A stretch of 64,000 bases of DNA, from the NCBI RefSeq assembly GCF_000002415.2, contig NC_009910.1:717501-781500 (forward strand), read 5' to 3'. A program made the translations under genes and the position numbers. The notes under the pieces were generated by a model, which had not been told where the DNA came from, made no database searches, and saw only the letters and a list, made by a program, of their open reading frames with translations. This document shows positions 1 through 11,328 of the stretch, piece after piece. Position 1 is the stretch's first letter, and each line of letters begins with the position of its first letter. The DNA is from Plasmodium vivax (Eukaryota; Apicomplexa; Aconoidasida; Haemosporida; Plasmodiidae).

Positions 1-525
1 TAACGATCGAATGGCTGTGTCTATGCAACGCCACGCTAACTGATGGCTTCAAGTCCTCCTTATTCAGAGTGGAAAGAATCCTCACGTAGTAGTTTGAGCC
101 CGCCGTGCTACTCACGATCCCGTAGTTGCTGTCAATGATGTCCAGGAACTGCCCGATGATCAGCGGCACGCTCTGTATGCGCTTTATTTCGTTCTTCGAC
201 CGGATCAGCTCCCTCTTCAGGTTTTTGTGCTCCTCCTTGATGTACTCCTCCTGGGGGGGGAGCGTGGACGGGATGATGAAGCAGATATGCAATGACGAAG
301 CAGATATGCTGTGGTAAAGCAACTATGGGGAGCGGCGCGGATTGCGGATGTTTCACGCGCACCCCCAACGGTGCAGACCGCCGGGTAGGGACACCCCCCT
401 CGAGGGGCGTTCGCCCAGTGGGCGCTTGCACCCACCTGTATGTTCAGCACGTCAATCTGCTTCTTCAAAATTTTCAACTTAATGTAGTAGTCCTCCTCCT
501 TCAGGTACTTGCTAATGTTATCCAT
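1..525 (-). CDS. RPT3: 26S proteasome regulatory ATPase RPT3 (subunit 6B), 5' part
   Basis: This is the N-terminal part of an AAA+ ATPase of the 19S regulatory particle, which unfolds ubiquitinated proteins and feeds them to the 20S core. Exon 1 (436-525) gives 30 residues beginning MDNISKYLKEED; a 185-base intron (251-435; donor GTGGGT, acceptor CAG) leads to exon 2 (1-250), which runs off the window. Visible are the N-terminal coiled coil and the OB-fold stretch with VPLIIGQFLD, STAGSNYYVRILST and LKPSVSVALHRH, which match eukaryotic RPT3/PSMC4 closely. The Walker motifs lie beyond the edge. The ATG at 525 is the first in frame after a T-rich leader. The family assignment is firm; only the truncation by the window limits it. 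Confidence 0.93.
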
Positions 526-640
526 TCTTCTCTTTTTTTTTTTTTTTTTTAACCGTTTGCGTTTCTCTTGGCTACTTGGTCGAGCGCTTCTTTCGGGACA
601 TCCTTTCCGGGGGGGGAGCCGCAGCAACGCAGCAAAGGGG

Positions 641-715
641 TGCTTCGCCAAAGGGTGCTTCGTCAACGGCTGCTTCGTCAACGGCTGCTTCGTCAACGGC
701 CGCTTCGCCAAAGCC
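641..715. repeat. 15-bp minisatellite, about five units
   Basis: The unit tgcttcgtcaacggc is repeated, with the outer copies carrying gccaaaggg-type variants. It lies just upstream of the RPT3 start, in its probable promoter or 5' leader. Confidence 0.8.
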
Positions 716-941
716 TGCTTCTTCTTTTTTTTTTTTTGTTCTCCTGTGGCAGTCCTTCTGAAGAGTTCCCCAGAAGGGCGTCAAATCGAAATGGTGAAAA
801 AGAGAGAAAAAAAAAAAACCAAAAGAGAATTAACAGCGAATTAAAAGCGAACTAAACGTTAACAATTCAGCAAAGGCGTGGCAATGTGTGCCCCGTTCGC
901 GGCGCGTTCCGTTTGGCTGGCGGGAAAAGGGAAGGAATAAA

Positions 942-1017
942 GCGGCAAAGGGGGAAGCGGCAAAGGGGGAAGCGGCAAAGGGGGAAGCGGCAAAGGGGGA
1001 AGCGGCAAAGGGGGGAA
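942..1017. repeat. 15-bp purine-rich minisatellite, five units
   Basis: The unit gcggcaaagggggaa is repeated about five times and the last unit has one extra G. The purine bias is complete on this strand except for one C pair per unit. Confidence 0.85.
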
Positions 1018-2037
1018 GCGGTGAAGGGGAAAGCGGCGAAGTGAGGAGTGCCAAGTGCAAAGAACAATATGACACGTGCCAAGTGAGAAGCGCCAAGAGC
1101 GAAACAAATCCCCGCGCCCCCGCCGCACTCGCCCATCTCATGTACACTCTGTGCATACAAAAACGCGCCAGGGGCCAACCGTTCTCGGCCGCGCGAAATT
1201 TCACCAGCAAGGGGAAAAAATGAAAAAGAAGAGGAGGACCTTTCTGTTTACACCTCACCAGTTTTGCAGTCCGGCCATTCGCCGCTTCATTTTTGCAGTT
1301 CGGCCATTTGCCGCTTCACCCGACCGACGGCACATCCGCTTACGGAGAGTACGCGCGAACGCAGTTGCCTGGTGCTACCGCAGAGTGCGCATATATATGC
1401 ACATATATGTATGCCTACACTTGTGACGCATTCGCGAGGTTGCTACGTTTCTGCAACTTTCCGGCAACTTTCCCGCTACCTTCCTGCAACTTTCACCGTG
1501 GCACACGCGAAAGGACAGGCGGAACTGCCCGAGGCGGTGCTGCTCCCCCCGCCCCCCAGTTTTGTCATCAGGACTAACACCCACGCGGAAGCGCAGAATT
1601 GTTTCCTCGCCACTGGCGATCACTTACCCTTTCGGAGCAAATCTGATTAACGAATTTTAAAAAAAGTTTTTAGGGAAACGTGAAAAGGAGGAGGGAACGC
1701 ATTGTGGAGTTTTCTTTTCTTCTTTTCTTCTTACACGATGGGGAGTGAATCATAAAATGCATATTAAAAAAAAAAAAAAAAAAATCAATACATTAATACG
1801 TTAACACGTTAATACGTTAATACATTAATACGTTATTTTATTATTATTTATTTTTTTTTTTTTGGTGGTCCTGCTCCCCCCCCCCCCCCCCATACACATG
1901 TATTTCCCCGCGCGACCTGATGTAGCCCCCCCTGAGGGAGAAAAACCCAGTGTGTTGCTTCCACACAACGGAGAGGGTGAATAAGATCCTCTTGCGAGGA
2001 AGTGGAGCGATGGAGGGTGATCTCCCCTCCCGCATTA

Positions 2038-3144
2038 TCACGCCATGTCGGCCACACAAGAGCCGCTCTTCAAATGGTTGATGACGTAGTTGTATGCCTC
2101 CTCAATGCAGTCCGTAAGGAAAATGGAATCTAGATCCTCTTGAGAAATAAGCCCATAGTCAGCTAGCTTCTTAAAATTGAGAATGCTAGACCAAAAGTCT
2201 TTTCCAAAAAGAATGATGGGCACATTCCTCTTAAACTTCTTACACTGCTTCAGGGTGAGGATCTCCATCAGCTCATCTAAAGTTCCGAACCCCCCTGGGA
2301 GGATTATAAAAGCTAGGGATAAATAAACTAGCCAAAATTTTCTAGTAAAAAAATAATGAAATTTGAAAGATAAATTCTGATCTACATATTGATTGGCTCC
2401 TTTTTCAAATGGCAGAGAAACCATAAAGCCTAGGGATCTCCCATTGGCTTCTCTGCTCCCTTTATTTGCTGCCTCCATAAAACCAGGACCCCCCCCAGTA
2501 CAAATCGCAACGGTGAAATTGTTTGGATTTTTCTCCCCTTTCTTATTTGGCAAAAAGCTATGTACCTTTGGCAAATGGGTCGAAATGTTATTCACTGCCT
2601 TTTGCCCTTCCTCCGTCCCAAAAAATAAAGTCAGCCGTTTGGAAAGCTCATATATTTTTACGTAATAATCTGTGGTCCATTTTAATTTGTGTAATTTTTC
2701 TAAGTCTTTTTTTACCCTTTCATATTCGGCCACCTCCATAGCTGTTAATGGTATGCTCTTTGTTATTAGGTCATTCAATTTGGAGAGTTTTTTTTCCAAT
2801 TTTTTTTTTCTTGATTGGTATTTTTCATTACTTAACGATCTGGAGGAGCCAAAAACGACCACTGTGAAAAATATTCCTTCATCTCGTAGTGCGTCTTGGA
2901 CTCCCACAAATTCGGATACTATTCGAACCAGCCTGGCACCCTTCCCGTTGATAAAATTGCTTTTGTTGTAGATCTCTTTCACTTCCACTTGGCCGTCGTC
3001 ACTTTCTTCTGTATCGCTTTTTAAAATTTGACCCTCTTCTTTCATTTCCTCCTCCTCTTGCGGCGTTTCTGCCGTCCCCACGGGTCCCGGAGCCCCCAGG
3101 GGGTCCATTCCCCCCACTGTGCCCATAGCCTCAATCGTTTGCAT
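2038..3144 (-). CDS. LOG-family protein ('lysine decarboxylase-like'), putative nucleotide phosphoribohydrolase
   Basis: A single-exon protein of 368 residues. The Rossmann-like LOG core carries the two family signatures: TGGGPGFMEAANKG (about residue 213) and PGGFGTLDELME (about residue 282), with the arginine-bearing FFTRKF between them. In bacteria and plants, LOG enzymes release the base from nucleoside 5'-monophosphates (cytokinin activation in plants); the old name lysine decarboxylase is a misannotation of this fold. The first 60 or so residues are acidic and Gly/Pro-rich and lie outside the core, and residues about 110-180 form a Lys-rich helical insertion. The ATG at 3144 is used; later ATGs (for example at 3126) are possible. 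The substrate in Plasmodium is unknown. The family call is secure, the reaction inferred. Confidence 0.88.
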   Translation of the reverse strand: MQTIEAMGTVGGMDPLGAPGPVGTAETPQEEEEMKEEGQILKSDTEESDDGQVEVKEIYNKSNFINGKGARLVRIVSEFVGVQDALRDEGIFFTVVVFGSSRSLSNEKYQSRKKKLEKKLSKLNDLITKSIPLTAMEVAEYERVKKDLEKLHKLKWTTDYYVKIYELSKRLTLFFGTEEGQKAVNNISTHLPKVHSFLPNKKGEKNPNNFTVAICTGGGPGFMEAANKGSREANGRSLGFMVSLPFEKGANQYVDQNLSFKFHYFFTRKFWLVYLSLAFIILPGGFGTLDELMEILTLKQCKKFKRNVPIILFGKDFWSSILNFKKLADYGLISQEDLDSIFLTDCIEEAYNYVINHLKSGSCVADMA

Positions 3145-3170
3145 TTTGCCCTCAGCTTCGCCCGCTACAG

Positions 3171-3242
3171 CGTCTGCAATTTCGTCTGCTATTGCGTCTG
3201 CTATTGCGTCTGCTATTGCGTCTGCTATTGTGTCTGCTATTT
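3171..3242. repeat. 12-bp repeat upstream of the LOG-like gene
   Basis: About six units of cgtctgctattg start 27 bases upstream of the LOG-like ATG, so they probably lie in its 5' leader. Confidence 0.8.
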
Positions 3243-5471
3243 TGCCGTGCTGCTTTATTTTTTCCCCCTCTTTGGCATCTTTTCGCTAATTTTTCACTCA
3301 AAATTGAGCTCCCCCCAGGTGTGGTAAAAAAATTGTGGGAAACGACGGTGTTCGCGGCGCGAGGTGCTCGACGTGTGCTACGCGTATGTAGCGTGTAGAT
3401 GCAGTATGCTCCTACACTTGTGTGTTTTTTTTTTTTTTTTTCCCCCTTTGTTCCAAATTTTAACTCCTTTCTCGTGTGAACTACTCCCCCGGGGTGAGAA
3501 AAAAAAAAATGCTCGTCGAAGGGGAATACCGCTTGGGTAACATTAAACTCATTCACGCATGCGCACAAACGTACGAACGGAATGTAAAATGATCACCAGA
3601 TGCTCAAAAATTTTGAGGTGGAAAATGTCAATTTGTTTAGTTCAACTGCTATATAAATGCATGCAACAGCGTGGCACAATTTTAAAAAAAATAGAATACA
3701 GTTATGTGACAACTCTGTGGTGGTATTTTTTTTTTTTTCTTTTTTCCTTTTTCCAACTTTTTTACCTGAAAAATTTCCCTTGTAAGAAAAGCAGTATGCG
3801 TAATGTGATATGCACCTGTGTGTTGTCGCGTACAAATACGCACCTTTTCGCCTGAATGTTCCTGTTTTGCGAAAAAAAAAAAAAAAAAATACGTAAACGC
3901 AGTAAAGGGGCAAAAGTACGCATAAGTGCGCGAAAGTACGCAAAGGTATGCAAAGGTATGCAGAAGTATGCAAAGGTACGCAAAACTATGCAAAGGTATG
4001 CAAAGGTACGCAAAACTATGCAAAGGTATGCAAAGGTACGCAAAACTATGCAAAGGTACGCAAAACTATGCAAAGGTATGCAAAGGTACGCAAAACTATG
4101 CAAAGGTACGCAAAACTATGCAAAGGTATGCAAAACTATGCAAAGTTACGCAAAAGTACGCAAAGTACGCATAAACACGCACGGCTGCGCGTGACTGCGC
4201 GAAAATGCGCAAAACTGCATGACCTGTTCAGGCGAATATGTTACCTTTAAAATGAATTTACCAACTGGCTGTTCATTTTGGCTGTTTTCTTTTCTTGGCC
4301 GCTGAGAATTTACGTTCATTTTGCGGTTTCTCCCCTGTTCGTGTGAACGCCATTTTTATGGGCATTTTTTTGTGAATTTTTTTGTTAGTTTTTTTGTGAT
4401 TTTTTTTCCCTATTTTTCTGCACACGGATTGAGAGAATACACATTTAGGGGGAATGATACAAATTGGGCAGTAGCTGCCACCTTTTTGCTTTAACAAATG
4501 TGCAGCTTGACTAGCTAGTTTGCTTCCTGGTTAACCGGTTGACTGAATGGCCCGTCAACTGGTTACCCCAAGGGCTGCCACAACTGCCTAGCCAGTCCTT
4601 TTTTTCGTTGCTGTCGTTGTTGTTTCGCTTCTGCGGCAGTCTGCAAAGCGGTGTATTTTATATTTTTTTTTTTTTTTTTTTTTTTGCTTCCCTTTGGCAT
4701 GCCTCAAATGTGCGTACCTGTCCGCACCGCACTGCATCACGACACACTCCCTCACAATGAGTGCATGGGCACATTTACACGTCGCTGCTTTCTGGTGAAG
4801 ATTCCCCCGGGTGGAACCCCTCACTAGGTGTAGTAATGTATGAAAAAAAAGGGGGAAACAGAACAAATCGCGAAAATTAACTTCTAAGCTTCTCCATGCG
4901 CAGGAGTTATGCTCCCCTTTATAGGAACAGAATTGGAGCAGCGCGGAGAGAACTCACCCCCTGTGGCATAACGGTGGAATGTTTTCCCCGTCTTTGCTTA
5001 TATACGTTGTGCTAGATAGAAGGAACAGCTTAAAATTATATCTCTTCATGTGATCGCGTCTGGGCGTAGGTGCGCCATTCGACGACGCTAAGAAGGGGCA
5101 CGCAAATTGAAACGCCTCATTTGTGAAAGCGCAGAGGGGGGGACAACCGCACAGGTGGTGCATGGGTGGTTTATCTGTGTGGTGATCTACGTGCCCAACC
5201 CTCCTGATTAAGTTTTTTCTTTTTTTTCTCTTTTTTCTTTTTTTTCTCTTTTTTCTTTTTTTTTCCCCAAATAAGCCGCCCCCCAGGCGCGATGCAAAAT
5301 GTGAATGTCTGCGTGGGAGACGATAGAGGCCACTCTTCATTAAGCGGATAAAAGGAGGGCTACATACGTGTAAATATATATAAAGAGGGGAGTTACCATT
5401 TGCAGGGGAAGGTGTGTACCCCTGTATCGCCCCCCTCCCCCGCAGGTACACACCTACAATCACCCAGGATA
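3243..5471. other. Divergent intergenic region (LOG-like / L10)
   Basis: About 2.2 kb between two head-to-head genes, so it should hold both promoters. It contains many poly-T/poly-A runs (3425-3440, 3727-3740, 3873-3889, 4661-4685, 5220-5265) and one long imperfect repeat (3926-4175). No protein-like frame is visible beyond translations of the repeat. Confidence 0.55.
3926..4175. repeat. Alternating 10-bp repeat array
   Basis: About 25 units built from two related decamers, of the type atgcaaaggt and acgcaaaact, in a partly regular higher-order order. The array lies in the promoter space between the LOG-like gene and L10. The long open frames rich in YAK, which occur on both strands, are products of the repeat. 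Confidence 0.85.
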
Positions 5472-6347
5472 ATGTTCTTGAAAGAGGCGGGCGGCAGACG
5501 TTTATCCCTCGCACCGCTGTTGTGTTTGCTTTTAACGGTATGTCTGCTTAACCCCTGTGGAGGGAAACACTCCAGGGGGATTTACACCCCCGGTGCAGCA
5601 AAGGTGCCGCTTGAGTTGACCGCTCCCCCCCCACGGGGAATAGCAAAGTGGGGAGGAAGCGCAGGAGGGGGGGGAAGAAGATGGAGAAGAGGGAGGCGGC
5701 ATGTCGATTGGTACCCCCACTTTCTAAGCAACGCAAATATAGGGGAGAAAAAAAAGGGGAGGTCCATTCGGATAAACAGCAGAAAGTGTAGTGGGTACCG
5801 AAATACCAGAGAGGGGAAAAACGAAATGATAAGAAAAATAAAAAGAATTTTAAAAGTAACAAAACTGCTAATACAGTTAAACAGTTTCAAGTTAACTCCA
5901 AACATGAGGATGGATTTGTTGATAAATCTGCCCAGACCACATGTACGTGTTCATATGGTAAAGAACACTTTAATGAAGCTAGCTGTGGAGAACACTCCTT
6001 TTGAAGCCATCGTGCCCCACCTCAAGGAGAGCAACACTTATATGTTTATTATGAATGAGAATTACATAGCCTTTACTCTGTATGGAAATAAGGCATTCAG
6101 TTCTATGTACAAGGAATACAAAATGAACAATTTTATAAAGGTGTCTGTTTATGAGAATACGATTTTGAGCAAAAGTGAAACGGAAAATTTGGTTAATTTA
6201 AGAACACACGGATTTTACTTTGGGCAAGTGGTGAGCAAGCTCGTCCGGCTGATTGGGGACATCCCGCGCTCCATCATGCAGGTCCCCGCGTCCATCGCGC
6301 GCGGCATTTATTTGCACGCGCAGAGGGGCGCGCGCGAGGGGCAGTGA
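5472..6347 (+). CDS. Apicoplast-targeted 50S ribosomal protein L10 (uL10-like)
   Basis: A single-exon protein of 291 residues. It opens with a hydrophobic signal peptide (LSLAPLLCLLLTVCLL, residues about 10-25), followed by a basic, low-complexity, transit-like region to about residue 115. This two-part leader is typical of apicoplast import. The mature part resembles bacterial L10, which anchors the L7/L12 stalk: MVKNTLMKLAVENTPFEAI matches the L10 hallmark region and YIAFTLYGNKAF follows. The ATG at 5472 is chosen because it begins the signal peptide; an in-frame ATG at 5400 would add 24 residues before it. The gene runs tail to tail with the ubiquitin protease, 398 bases away. The family call is strong; apicoplast location is inferred from the leader. 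Confidence 0.85.
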   Translation: MFLKEAGGRRLSLAPLLCLLLTVCLLNPCGGKHSRGIYTPGAAKVPLELTAPPPRGIAKWGGSAGGGGRRWRRGRRHVDWYPHFLSNANIGEKKKGRSIRINSRKCSGYRNTREGKNEMIRKIKRILKVTKLLIQLNSFKLTPNMRMDLLINLPRPHVRVHMVKNTLMKLAVENTPFEAIVPHLKESNTYMFIMNENYIAFTLYGNKAFSSMYKEYKMNNFIKVSVYENTILSKSETENLVNLRTHGFYFGQVVSKLVRLIGDIPRSIMQVPASIARGIYLHAQRGAREGQ

Positions 6348-6606
6348 CTGCCGTGCGAAGCGGCCGTGCGGAGCCGCCACACAAAGCCGCTATACGAAGC
6401 TGCCATGCAAATTCGCTACACAACGGTGCGCTTCACCCTGCGTGCCTTTTTCCGCGCTGTGGAAGACCTTCACTCATGGACTACAACTTCTGGCGTGGGA
6501 CACGAACACAATCAACGGGGTGCCCGCAGCTTTGCTGCCCTTCTACATATACAGCGCGTACGGTTGTGCACACGGTGGGGGGGAAGGCGGAGGATGGAGG
6601 CGGACG

Positions 6607-6662
6607 GGTGGCAGAGACGCACAGGTGGCAGAGACGCACAGGTGGCAGAGACGCACAGGTGG
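6607..6662. repeat. 17-bp tandem repeat, about three units
   Basis: The unit ggtggcagagacgcaca is repeated in the 3' space between the convergent L10 and ubiquitin protease genes. Confidence 0.8.
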
Positions 6663-6745
6663 TGGCGGCATACGGATGGGCGTGGACACCCATGTGGCCA
6701 TCTTGAACGCCGCGCGCGAGGGAAATTCCGCCAAAAAAAATCCGC

Positions 6746-6847
6746 TCAGATCCTCTTGTACAAGTGGATGTACGCCGTGTCCTTGCCCTTGTTCGCGTCG
6801 CACAGGCCAATCTTGTTGTCGTTGTATACGTACCACCTGGGGAAAAC

Positions 6848-6880
<33 letters not shown>

Positions 6881-9800
6881 CATATATGTATATATATGTA
6901 TATACATTTACATAATAAATTATCTTCCGCTCCACGTTCAGCTGACTCCTCTCAGCGCGGGGCCCTACTGAGAACCGTCCTTTATGTAGCAGATGTAGTG
7001 GCCCGAGTTGGCGTTGCTTCCCATGTGCACGATGGACGCGACGAGTTCGTAGTTGGCTGCGGGGAGGAGGGGCGGTGCAAATGGTCAGGGGGGTGGTGCA
7101 GATGGTCAGGGGGGGAAGGCTGAGGTGTGGAATGATTACGCGTGTGGAATGCTCGCAGGTGTGGGTCGCTCAAAGGGGGACCCCTTATCGAACCGCTGCT
7201 CGGCCGCTGCTCGGCCGCTGCTCGACCGCTTCTCAGATGGCCTACCCAAGCCGTCCTCGCACTTGTTCCGGTTGACGATCGCGGCGCACTTGCTCTCCGT
7301 GAGGGCGTCCAGATTGGAAAAGATGTAGTCAATCGACTTCTGCAAGTCGTTTTTGTTTATGAGGAGGGAGGCCATGGCCACGTTTTTGTTGACGCCCATG
7401 CTGACGATGGAATTTAAGTTTTCCGAATTGACGTCCGTCCCCTGGCTGATTTCTTGAAGGTCCAGCTCCACCGAGTCTTCCCCGTAGATGTACGAAATGC
7501 AGTTGTTCACATTTTTCACTTTGACCTTTTTGATGGCCTCCAACACTTTTTCCTTTTCAAACCCGAGGTCTAGCAGGGAGTCCAAGAGATCCTTATGCTG
7601 TTGCATGATGTGCTCTTCGTTGCTTTTCCCGGAATGGGAAGCACCAGTGGAGTTCTTCCCTTGTCCTTCCGCATACCCACTGGAGTTATCCCCCCCAGGG
7701 GTACTCTTCTCCGATCGCATGAACTCCAAATTGATGTATTCATCTGTCTGCACGGGGATGTTTATCTTCTTAGCGCTCCAATTCTCATCTGCGTAGAATC
7801 TTTTAATGTGAATAAAGAGGTACGGAGGGAAGCTCTTAAATTTGATATCCTTTTGAGCCAAGATTTTCCTTTTTTTCTCCTCACTGTAGTACTCCTCAAT
7901 GTGATCCTTTTTTATAAAATGGTTGAGACAGTCTAGCAGCGTCACTTGCGGGGGGGACGCAGGTGAACTCTCTGCTTCTAAACTTTTCAAAAGGGCACTA
8001 TCAAGGGGGATGTCCAGGGAGAGGATGTTGTTGTGGAAGGAGCTCTTGCTCAGGTTATACTCATCGCTCACAATGGTTTGGTCCATTTCGAAGGTGAAGA
8101 GGTTGAAAATGGATTTCTCACTTTTCTGCTGCTCCTCCCCGTCGCTAACTCCGCCGCTACCTCCGCTTCCATTGTTGCTCTTCTTAAATTTGTCCTCCTT
8201 TTCGGGCGCCCCCCCCTGCTCGACGCTCTCCAGCTGGTCGATTTTCCTCTTATTGGAGTTGCTCCCGTTTAGCAGCCTCTGAAAAATGACATTTTCATTT
8301 TCAATCAGCTCATTCAGGAGGTAAGTTAAAAACTCGAAGATGTCCTGCTGGTTGTTGTTGCAGAAGGGGTTCCCCTTTTGATTTAAACACGTTCGAAACA
8401 TTGACGGGTTGATGCTCACACAGTCCTCTTCGTCCACATCGCTGTCGTAGGTTACTTCCACATTTCTCTCCTGACATTCTTCTTTAAATTTTTTTATATA
8501 ATTTTTTTTCTTGCTAATGTAATCTCCTTTATAAATCATGCAGCACAGTTTGGCATACTGAATGAACAAATCATGGTGCGTCTTCGTTTTAGGGTTTAGG
8601 GTTAGGAGGAAGTCGAATTGGTTGCCTATATACCTGTAGCTGACCTCTTTGATGGAGAGGAACACTTGCAAGGCGCAATTCATGTAGCATGTATTTCCTA
8701 AATTGAGGAACCCAACCTTTCCCTCTTTACATACCAGCTGTGTATCCCTATCCAGTATAGACGAAAAATTTATATTTTGATTTTCTTTTATTTCTTTCTC
8801 CAAGGTTGTAACTTCCGTTTTGTTCAAACTGGTTATGTTAATTCCTAGGTTCTTCAGATGCACATCTATGTAGGGATCTATTACACTATCATTTTCATCA
8901 TCTGCGTAGGAGAACACATCTGCTTCTCCCTCCTTGGTGATGGTTCCTAGTTTAACAACCAGGGGGTACTTCTTTCCACTGTCGTAGAAATGCTTTAATG
9001 CTGCTCCTTCTTCATTGTTGAGGCAGCCCCCTCCGTAATTGAATATTTTCCTCCCGCACCCAATGTACCCATCGGATAGGTTCAGCCATATGTTTTTCTT
9101 CGCTTTGCAGACGGCACACTCGAGGTTTTCATTTTTGATGGTAATGTTCGGTAGCTGCACAAGGTCCTTTGCGTATTTGCTCTCCTTTATTTCGTTCACC
9201 CACTTGTTGGGGCTCTCCTTCTTCAGCTCATTCTTGTGACTGATTATGCTCTGGCAAATGCTTTTTACTCGCTCGTCTTCCACCTCGTCTAGGTTGATAT
9301 ACAGGTTGGCCTCCACATCATACAGGGCATACTCGCAGTGGTACTCATACACCCTGGTTTCCTTGAAGCCTCCTTCCACGTTCAGCGTCAGGTTTTTTAT
9401 TTCGCTTTTTTCTATCTTGTCCAGCAGTTTTTTTTTCTTCTTCACATTCAGGTAGAACCTCCCTGCGTGGCTGCTACCTGCGTGGCTGCTGCCTGCGTGG
9501 CTGCTACCTGCGTGGCTGCCCGGGCCCTCGCCGCCGCCCTGCTGCGCGCGGCTGTAGTTGTACTTGAGGCACTTGAGGCTGAAGCTCTCGAAGGAAACCA
9601 GGTCCACGAACACGCCCTCGTCGAAGATGTCCTTGAGGCCGCTAAGGGGGGGAAGCGGTGGGCAGAGAGGTGGTCACACGGATGGGCAAAGAGGTGGGCA
9701 AAGAAATGGGCAAACGGATGTCAAATGCACCCCCTTGCGCACGCGCATACTCCGCGCATACTCCATGCATGCGCTACACATGCGCCACACATGCGCCACA

Positions 9801-9916
9801 CATGCACACAGCGCGGCTTACGTCACGCTGCACTCGTCCAAGTAGATCACGTCATCCTTCGACGGCTCGCGGATGCTCGCCGAAATGGAGGCCACAACGC
9901 TTTTAATGTCCGCCAT
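6746..9916 (-). CDS. Ubiquitin C-terminal hydrolase, USP5/USP13 (UBP14) type
   Basis: Four exons join in frame: 9822-9916, 7246-9641, 6969-7056 and 6746-6836, giving 889 residues. USP5-type enzymes are cysteine proteases that take apart free polyubiquitin chains. The order fits the family: an N-terminal zinc-finger UBP region (CAVCKAKKNIWLNLSDGYIGC, then GGCLNNEEGAALKHF), the Cys box NLGNTCYMN with catalytic Cys near residue 350, two UBA domains inserted in the protease fold (LLDLGFEKEKVLEAI and IVSMGVNKNVAMASLL), and the His box NANSGHYICYI with His near residue 850, followed by WYVYND. A (SHAGS)n tract near residues 74-90 is a low-complexity insertion. The short last two exons were placed by matching splice phases (GTAGGC, GTAGGG donors). 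In P. falciparum the counterpart is called USP13, from memory. Confidence 0.92.
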
Positions 9917-9959
9917 GCTTATTCTCCTCGCAGTTGGCGTATCCTCCGGGGGCGCGGAA

Positions 9960-9965
9960 AAAAGG

Positions 9966-9997
<32 letters not shown>

Positions 9998-10056
9998 GAA
10001 GAAAAAGAAGAAAAAGAAGAAAAAGAAGAAAAAGAAGAAAAAGAAGAAAAAGAAGA
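9960..10056. repeat. Poly-A to (GAAAAA/GAAGAAAAA)n purine tract
   Basis: An A run passes into regular gaagaaaaa-type units; the plus strand is entirely purine over almost 100 bases. It lies just upstream of the ubiquitin protease ATG. Confidence 0.85.
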
Positions 10057-10239
10057 AGAAGGAGTGTTCCTTTTCTGGGGCAAAGGGCAACTCGCGCGGC
10101 ACACTTCCCTTAACGCTATCGTTTCGATGGCACTCTGCTTTTGGCTATCCGTTTCGACTGCAGAATGTTTGGAATGTTTTTCCTTTTTCTTCCCGAGCGG
10201 AGGTGTTCTTTCCTCACACGTTTAGCTTTGCGTACCAAG

Positions 10240-10640
10240 TGGGAAAAATGAAGGGAATGGGATGAGGGGAATGAGTTGAAGTGAATAGGTTAAAGTGTAT
10301 GGGTTGAGGGGAATGGGTTAAAGTGTATGGGTTGAGGGGAATGGGTTAAAGTGTATGGGTTGAGGGGAATGAGTTGAAGGGTATAAGTTGAGGGTATAAG
10401 TTGAGGGTATAAGTTGAAGGGTATAAGTTGAAGGGTATAAGTTGAAGGGTATAAGTTGAAGGAAATGAGTTGAAGTGGAATGAAAGAAATGGAATTAAAG
10501 GGGAAAAAAAGGTGAGCTATAAAAAGATGGCTATAAAAAGATGGCTATAAAAAGATGGCTATAAAAAGTTGGCTATAAAAAGTTGGCTATAACATGCTGG
10601 CAACAAAATGTGGGCAACAAAATTTTGGCAACAAAAGGTG
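10240..10640. repeat. Composite array of short degenerate repeats
   Basis: Three repeat families follow one another: gggttaaagtgtatgggttg with variants (10250-10375), gggtataagttgaa (10376-10465) and ggctataaaaagat (10513-10600). They drift into one another, suggesting local expansion by slippage. Confidence 0.75.
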
Positions 10641-11328
10641 GGCTACAAAATGTGAGAAAGCAATTCTTGCACACTGGCAGTATAACAGTAAGTTGGTCGC
10701 CTGCGATGGCACCCCGCCGCGCTACCGCGTTACTGCAACACCTGCGGGCCGATCGCGCACATACGTGGCGTACCTGCCGCATGTGGTCGAAATTGTGCCT
10801 TTGCCCCTTTTAAGTTGAAAAAGCAAGTGGACATGCACCAGGGGAAAAAATTAGGAAAAAGAGGAGACCCACCTTAAGTGTTCGCAAATGAAGAAAGGGG
10901 CACATAAAAGGTAGCTAACAAACGTGCATGTGAAATGTACATACGTACGCGTACGCCCAAGTGGACGTGGAAAAAGAAAAGAAAAAAAAAAAAGAGAGAG
11001 AGAGGGGGAAGGAGCTCTTCTGCCTAGTCCTAAGGAATGCTTTAATTTTCTATAGCGTTCTTCTCCTCCTGAAAGGGTAAAATAATTAAAGTGGATTTTG
11101 CGTACACCGCGTAGGGCAGTGCGTTTATATGGCGTTCCCGTTTGTGTACATTCGGGGCGCGCGTGCTTCTCTTTCTTAATGGCTTCATTTGGCAAAGGGG
11201 GGCCGACGTGCCAAGTGCGCAGTTCGTTTTGCCAACGTATCGCAGTGGCGTTTTTTGTTCTTTTTTGTTATTTATTCTTTTTTTTTTCTTTTTTTGTTCT
11301 TTTTTTTTCCCCTTTTTATGCGCGCGCT

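Larger units (their letters stand above)
526..2037. other. Intergenic region with tandem repeats and poly-T
   Basis: This spacer lies between the RPT3 start and the LOG-like stop, both on the minus strand. I see no convincing gene. It holds a T tract (533-550), five 15-base units (641-715), five units of another 15-base repeat (942-1017), and a run of alternating short words near 1795-1835. Open frames here are repeat translations and do not look like proteins. Confidence 0.6.
9917..11328. other. Intergenic region with purine repeats
   Basis: Spacer between the ubiquitin protease start and the SMC3 stop. It contains a long A/AAG tract (9960-10056), an imperfect ggtt/gaa-rich array (10240-10480), a 14-base unit ggctataaaaagat repeated from about 10515, and poly-T at 11270-11315. 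I see no gene. Confidence 0.55.

Noticed and set aside
3856..4250. Long open frames on both strands rich in YAK/AYLC words
   Set aside because: They translate a 10-bp repeat array; all frames are open because the repeat lacks stops.
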